Of a stretch of 5,639 nt of DNA, positions 5,248-5,639 are shown in pieces; the first letter of the stretch is position 1; the number at the start of each line of letters is the position of its first letter. Position numbers and translations under genes: made by a program. The notes under the pieces are model-generated. The model did no database searches, had not been told where the DNA came from, and was given only the letters and a program-made list of their open reading frames with translations. Source of the stretch: Verrucomicrobiia bacterium (GTDB taxonomy: Bacteria > Verrucomicrobiota > Verrucomicrobiia > Limisphaerales > UBA11358); assembly GCA_030044395.1 (NCBI GenBank), contig JASHVW010000349.1, positions 1-5,639 of the forward strand, written 5' to 3'.

Positions 5248-5639
5248 ATGCCCAAATTTTTCATAGACCGCCCGATCTTTGCCTGGGTCATTTCCATCTT
5301 CATCATGCTCGCAGGCTCCATGGCCCTGCTCCATCTGCCCGTCGCCGAATATCCCAGCGTCGCTCCGCCCTCCATCTCGATTACCGCCACTTACGCCGGC
5401 GCCTCGGCCGAGACGGTCCAAAATACGGTGACCGAGGTCATCGAAGAGCAGATGAACGGAGTGGATCACCTGCTGTATATGTCCTCCTCCAGTAGTTCCA
5501 GCGGCCAATCCCAGATCCAATTGTATTTCCAGCCGGGCACCGACCCCGATCTGGCCCAGATTCAGGTCCAGAACAAGTTGCAACTCGCCACCCCCAGCCT
5601 CCCCGTCACCGTCCAGCAGGCCGGTATCATCGTTACCAA
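5248..5639 (+). CDS. RND multidrug efflux pump, AcrB-like (5' part only)
   Basis: The first 130 codons of an inner-membrane proton-driven RND pump of the hydrophobe/amphiphile (HAE-1) family. The gene is cut by the window end, and full-length members are about 1,040 aa. The start MPKFFIDRPIFAWVISIF is nearly the AcrB N-terminus, and TM1 covers about residues 10-29. Then follow LPVAEYPSVAPP (30-41), YAGASAETVQNTV (49-61), EEQMNGVDHLLYMSS (66-80) and PGTDPDLAQIQVQNKLQLA (97-114), all landmarks of the first porter subdomain. A run of seven serines (79-85) sits where E. coli AcrB has a mixed SSNSDST stretch. The gene starts 16 bases after the fusion-protein gene, in the standard repressor-adaptor-pump order. 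An outer-membrane channel gene may follow outside the window. Confidence 0.96.
   Translation, partial: MPKFFIDRPIFAWVISIFIMLAGSMALLHLPVAEYPSVAPPSISITATYAGASAETVQNTVTEVIEEQMNGVDHLLYMSSSSSSSGQSQIQLYFQPGTDPDLAQIQVQNKLQLATPSLPVTVQQAGIIVT

Noticed and set aside
4797..5390. Minus-strand open frame of 197 codons across the adaptor and pump genes
   Set aside because: It is antisense to well-supported conserved coding sequence, is Gly/Asp-rich without family features, and is explained as a shadow frame.

Overview
The window comes from a GC-rich Gram-negative-type bacterium. It holds six protein-coding genes plus their regulatory sites. I favour Verrucomicrobiota, as an inference only. The reasons are that most start codons lack a good Shine-Dalgarno sequence, that pyrimidine-rich non-coding stretches lie between genes, and that the small zinc-ribbon membrane protein resembles hypothetical proteins I associate with that phylum. 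The tripartite RND pump genes require an outer membrane.

Left end (1-1002, minus strand): this is the conserved ribosomal operon rplM-rpsI (L13-S9), read leftwards. It has a recognisable promoter at 1027-1054 and a textbook Rho-independent terminator at 108-138. Beyond the terminator, the first 47 bases of the window exactly repeat the start of rplM (961-1007), in the same orientation. This is either a partial or tandem duplication or an assembly artefact.

Middle (1162-3235, plus strand): first comes an APC-superfamily amino-acid permease of the CAT/YfnA type (506 aa), divergent from rplM. It is followed by a 151-aa membrane protein of unknown function with a four-cysteine zinc ribbon between two membrane segments. 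A nested inverted repeat sits directly against the start codon of the second gene.

Right end (3366-5639, plus strand): this is a drug-efflux type operon. A TetR-family repressor gene carries an 18-bp palindromic operator over its own promoter. It overlaps by 4 bp a lipoprotein membrane-fusion (AcrA-like) gene. After 16 bp follows the start of an AcrB-like RND pump gene, cut by the window end. The likely logic is that the repressor shuts off the whole operon until a ligand releases it, and the fusion protein and pump then join an outer-membrane channel encoded elsewhere or beyond the window.

I found no CRISPR array, tRNA, rRNA, insertion sequence or clearly new system. The points most worth a second look are the duplicated rplM start, the hairpin against the zinc-ribbon gene, the operator/promoter overlap, and the matched one-heptad shortening of both arms of the fusion-protein hairpin.
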